Assembly: GCA_005502805.1 (NCBI GenBank)
Contig: SCMY01000004.1
Coordinates: 186,001-250,000, forward strand
Direction of reading: 5' to 3'
Length of the DNA: 64,000 nt
Source of the DNA: Rhizobiales bacterium 2SD
GTDB taxonomy: Bacteria > Pseudomonadota > Alphaproteobacteria > Rhizobiales > Beijerinckiaceae
Under the pieces are notes generated by a model. It had not been told where the DNA came from and ran no database searches. It saw only the letters and a program-made list of their open reading frames with translations. This document shows positions 63,445 to 64,000 of this stretch, one piece after another. A program made the position numbers and the translations under genes. Every line of letters starts with the position of its first letter. Within the stretch, counting starts at the first letter, position 1.

Positions 63445-63732
63445 TCAGCTCTGGCGCCTGATGAAACCGGTGATCGTGATGCGATCCCAGATGCCGGCGG
63501 CGTGGAACGGATCGGCGGCATTGAAGCGTTCTACCGTCGCACGATCCGCTGCCTCCACCACGAAGAGACTGCCAATCATCCTCGCACCGTCGTCGTCGAC
63601 AAGTGGCCCCGACATCACGATCTTCACGTTCAGCGCTGAGGTGTCTGAGAGAAAGGCCTTGTGTGCGTCGTAGTTGGCGAGGCGGGCGTCGAGCCCGCCC
63701 GGTCTGTCGAGGGCATGGATCACGAACAGCAT
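63445..63732 (-). CDS. YciI-family protein
   Basis: 95 residues. YciI fold with MLFVIHALDRPGGLDARLANYDAHKAFL, in parts, a SGPL strand and the DPFHAAGIWD motif that closes the barrel. The His and Asp residues of the fold are present. Members are small dimeric proteins, some of which act as hydrolases or decomposition enzymes; the specific role is unknown. It probably shares an operon with the FMN reductase. Confidence 0.9.
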   Translation of the reverse strand: MLFVIHALDRPGGLDARLANYDAHKAFLSDTSALNVKIVMSGPLVDDDGARMIGSLFVVEAADRATVERFNAADPFHAAGIWDRITITGFIRRQS

Positions 63733-63788
63733 GCGATGGGCTCCTGTGACAGCCGGTCGTTTCGCCGGCCGCCGTGCGATAGTGTGGA

Positions 63789-64000
63789 TCAGTTCGGCTT
63801 GCTGGCCAGGGCCGCCGCCTCGTTCCAGCTCGGGCAGCTGCGCGATTCCAGCGGGGTGTCGTAAGGCTGGAAATTCGAGGCGTTCACCACGGTCGGCTTC
63901 AGCACCACTTCGGTGACGATCGGCTCCTTGCGCAGGGCCCGGATCGCGACGAGCGTGCCGATGCAGCCTTGCAGGAAGCCGTTATAGTCGCCCGAGGCGA
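63789..64000 (-). CDS. C-terminus of a periplasmic sugar-type ABC binding protein (5' end outside window)
   Basis: The last 70 codons of a gene that continues beyond the window edge. The residues DYNGFLQGCIGTLVAIRALR and VVLKPTVVNASNFQPYDTP suggest a ribose/galactose-type periplasmic binding protein, whose C-terminal lobe ends in this way. Further identification needs the missing part. It ends 56 bases before the YciI gene, on the same strand. Confidence 0.65.
   Translation of the reverse strand, partial: ASGDYNGFLQGCIGTLVAIRALRKEPIVTEVVLKPTVVNASNFQPYDTPLESRSCPSWNEAAALASKPN

Overview
The window is high-GC chromosomal DNA from an alphaproteobacterium of the order Hyphomicrobiales (Rhizobiales), most likely a Bosea-like soil or water bacterium. 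That is inferred from gene content and not tested by any search. The evidence is a suf operon with an Irr-type iron control element, the linkage of rne, amiC, ponA and prfB, a DUF1127 protein, a Rhizobium-type phosphonate monoester hydrolase, and short dispersed palindromes whose accidental translation gives the familiar GLVPAIHGF-like peptide. No tRNA, rRNA, insertion sequence, prophage or CRISPR array was seen. Almost the whole window is coding; only the leader in front of rne leaves more than 300 bases without a gene.

Region 1 (1-12.7 kb) is the accessory-looking part. It holds a PP2C phosphatase (cut by the window edge) overlapping a transmembrane Ser/Thr kinase, a small hypothetical protein, a membrane lytic transglycosylase with a transposase-like zinc-ribbon head, a methyltransferase with a regulatory domain, an OmpA-type lipid-free envelope protein, a secreted caspase, two DUF4399 proteins (one with three tandem copies) and a second caspase-like protein that has lost its catalytic cysteine and carries a SUMF1 domain. 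The kinase/phosphatase pair resembles PpkA/PppA (ImpN/ImpM) of type VI secretion loci, but no structural type VI gene is visible here.

Region 2 (12.7-19.8 kb) is a minus-strand iron-sulfur assembly operon: group I cysteine desulfurase, sufB, sufC, sufD, a small tautomerase, sufS, sufT. A TTAGAA-N3-TTCTAA palindrome lies in its promoter region.

Region 3 (19.8-40 kb) is housekeeping: alpha/beta hydrolase, LysR regulator, tyrS, a C39-like peptidase, an AsmA-like giant protein, a one-cysteine peroxiredoxin, an M23 peptidase, then the minus-strand run amiC, ponA, small ORF, prfB (with the programmed +1 frameshift) and an SGNH protein, and divergently rne.

Region 4 (40-55 kb) has mixed metabolic and sensory genes: VOC protein, MscS channel, aminotransferase, IrrE-like peptidase, Gfo/Idh oxidoreductase, diguanylate cyclase, a MerR regulator with its own operator and an apparently leaderless start, a DUF6152/DUF6644 pair, TenA, an Orn/Lys/Arg decarboxylase, a GNAT acetyltransferase and a COG0523 metallochaperone.

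Region 5 (54-64 kb) is a catabolic and uptake cluster: a D-aminoacylase-like amidohydrolase divergent from a phosphonate monoester hydrolase, followed by a complete Dpp-type ABC importer (binding protein, an intra-operon terminator, two ATPases, two permeases). An FMN reductase, a YciI protein and the end of a sugar-binding protein close the window.
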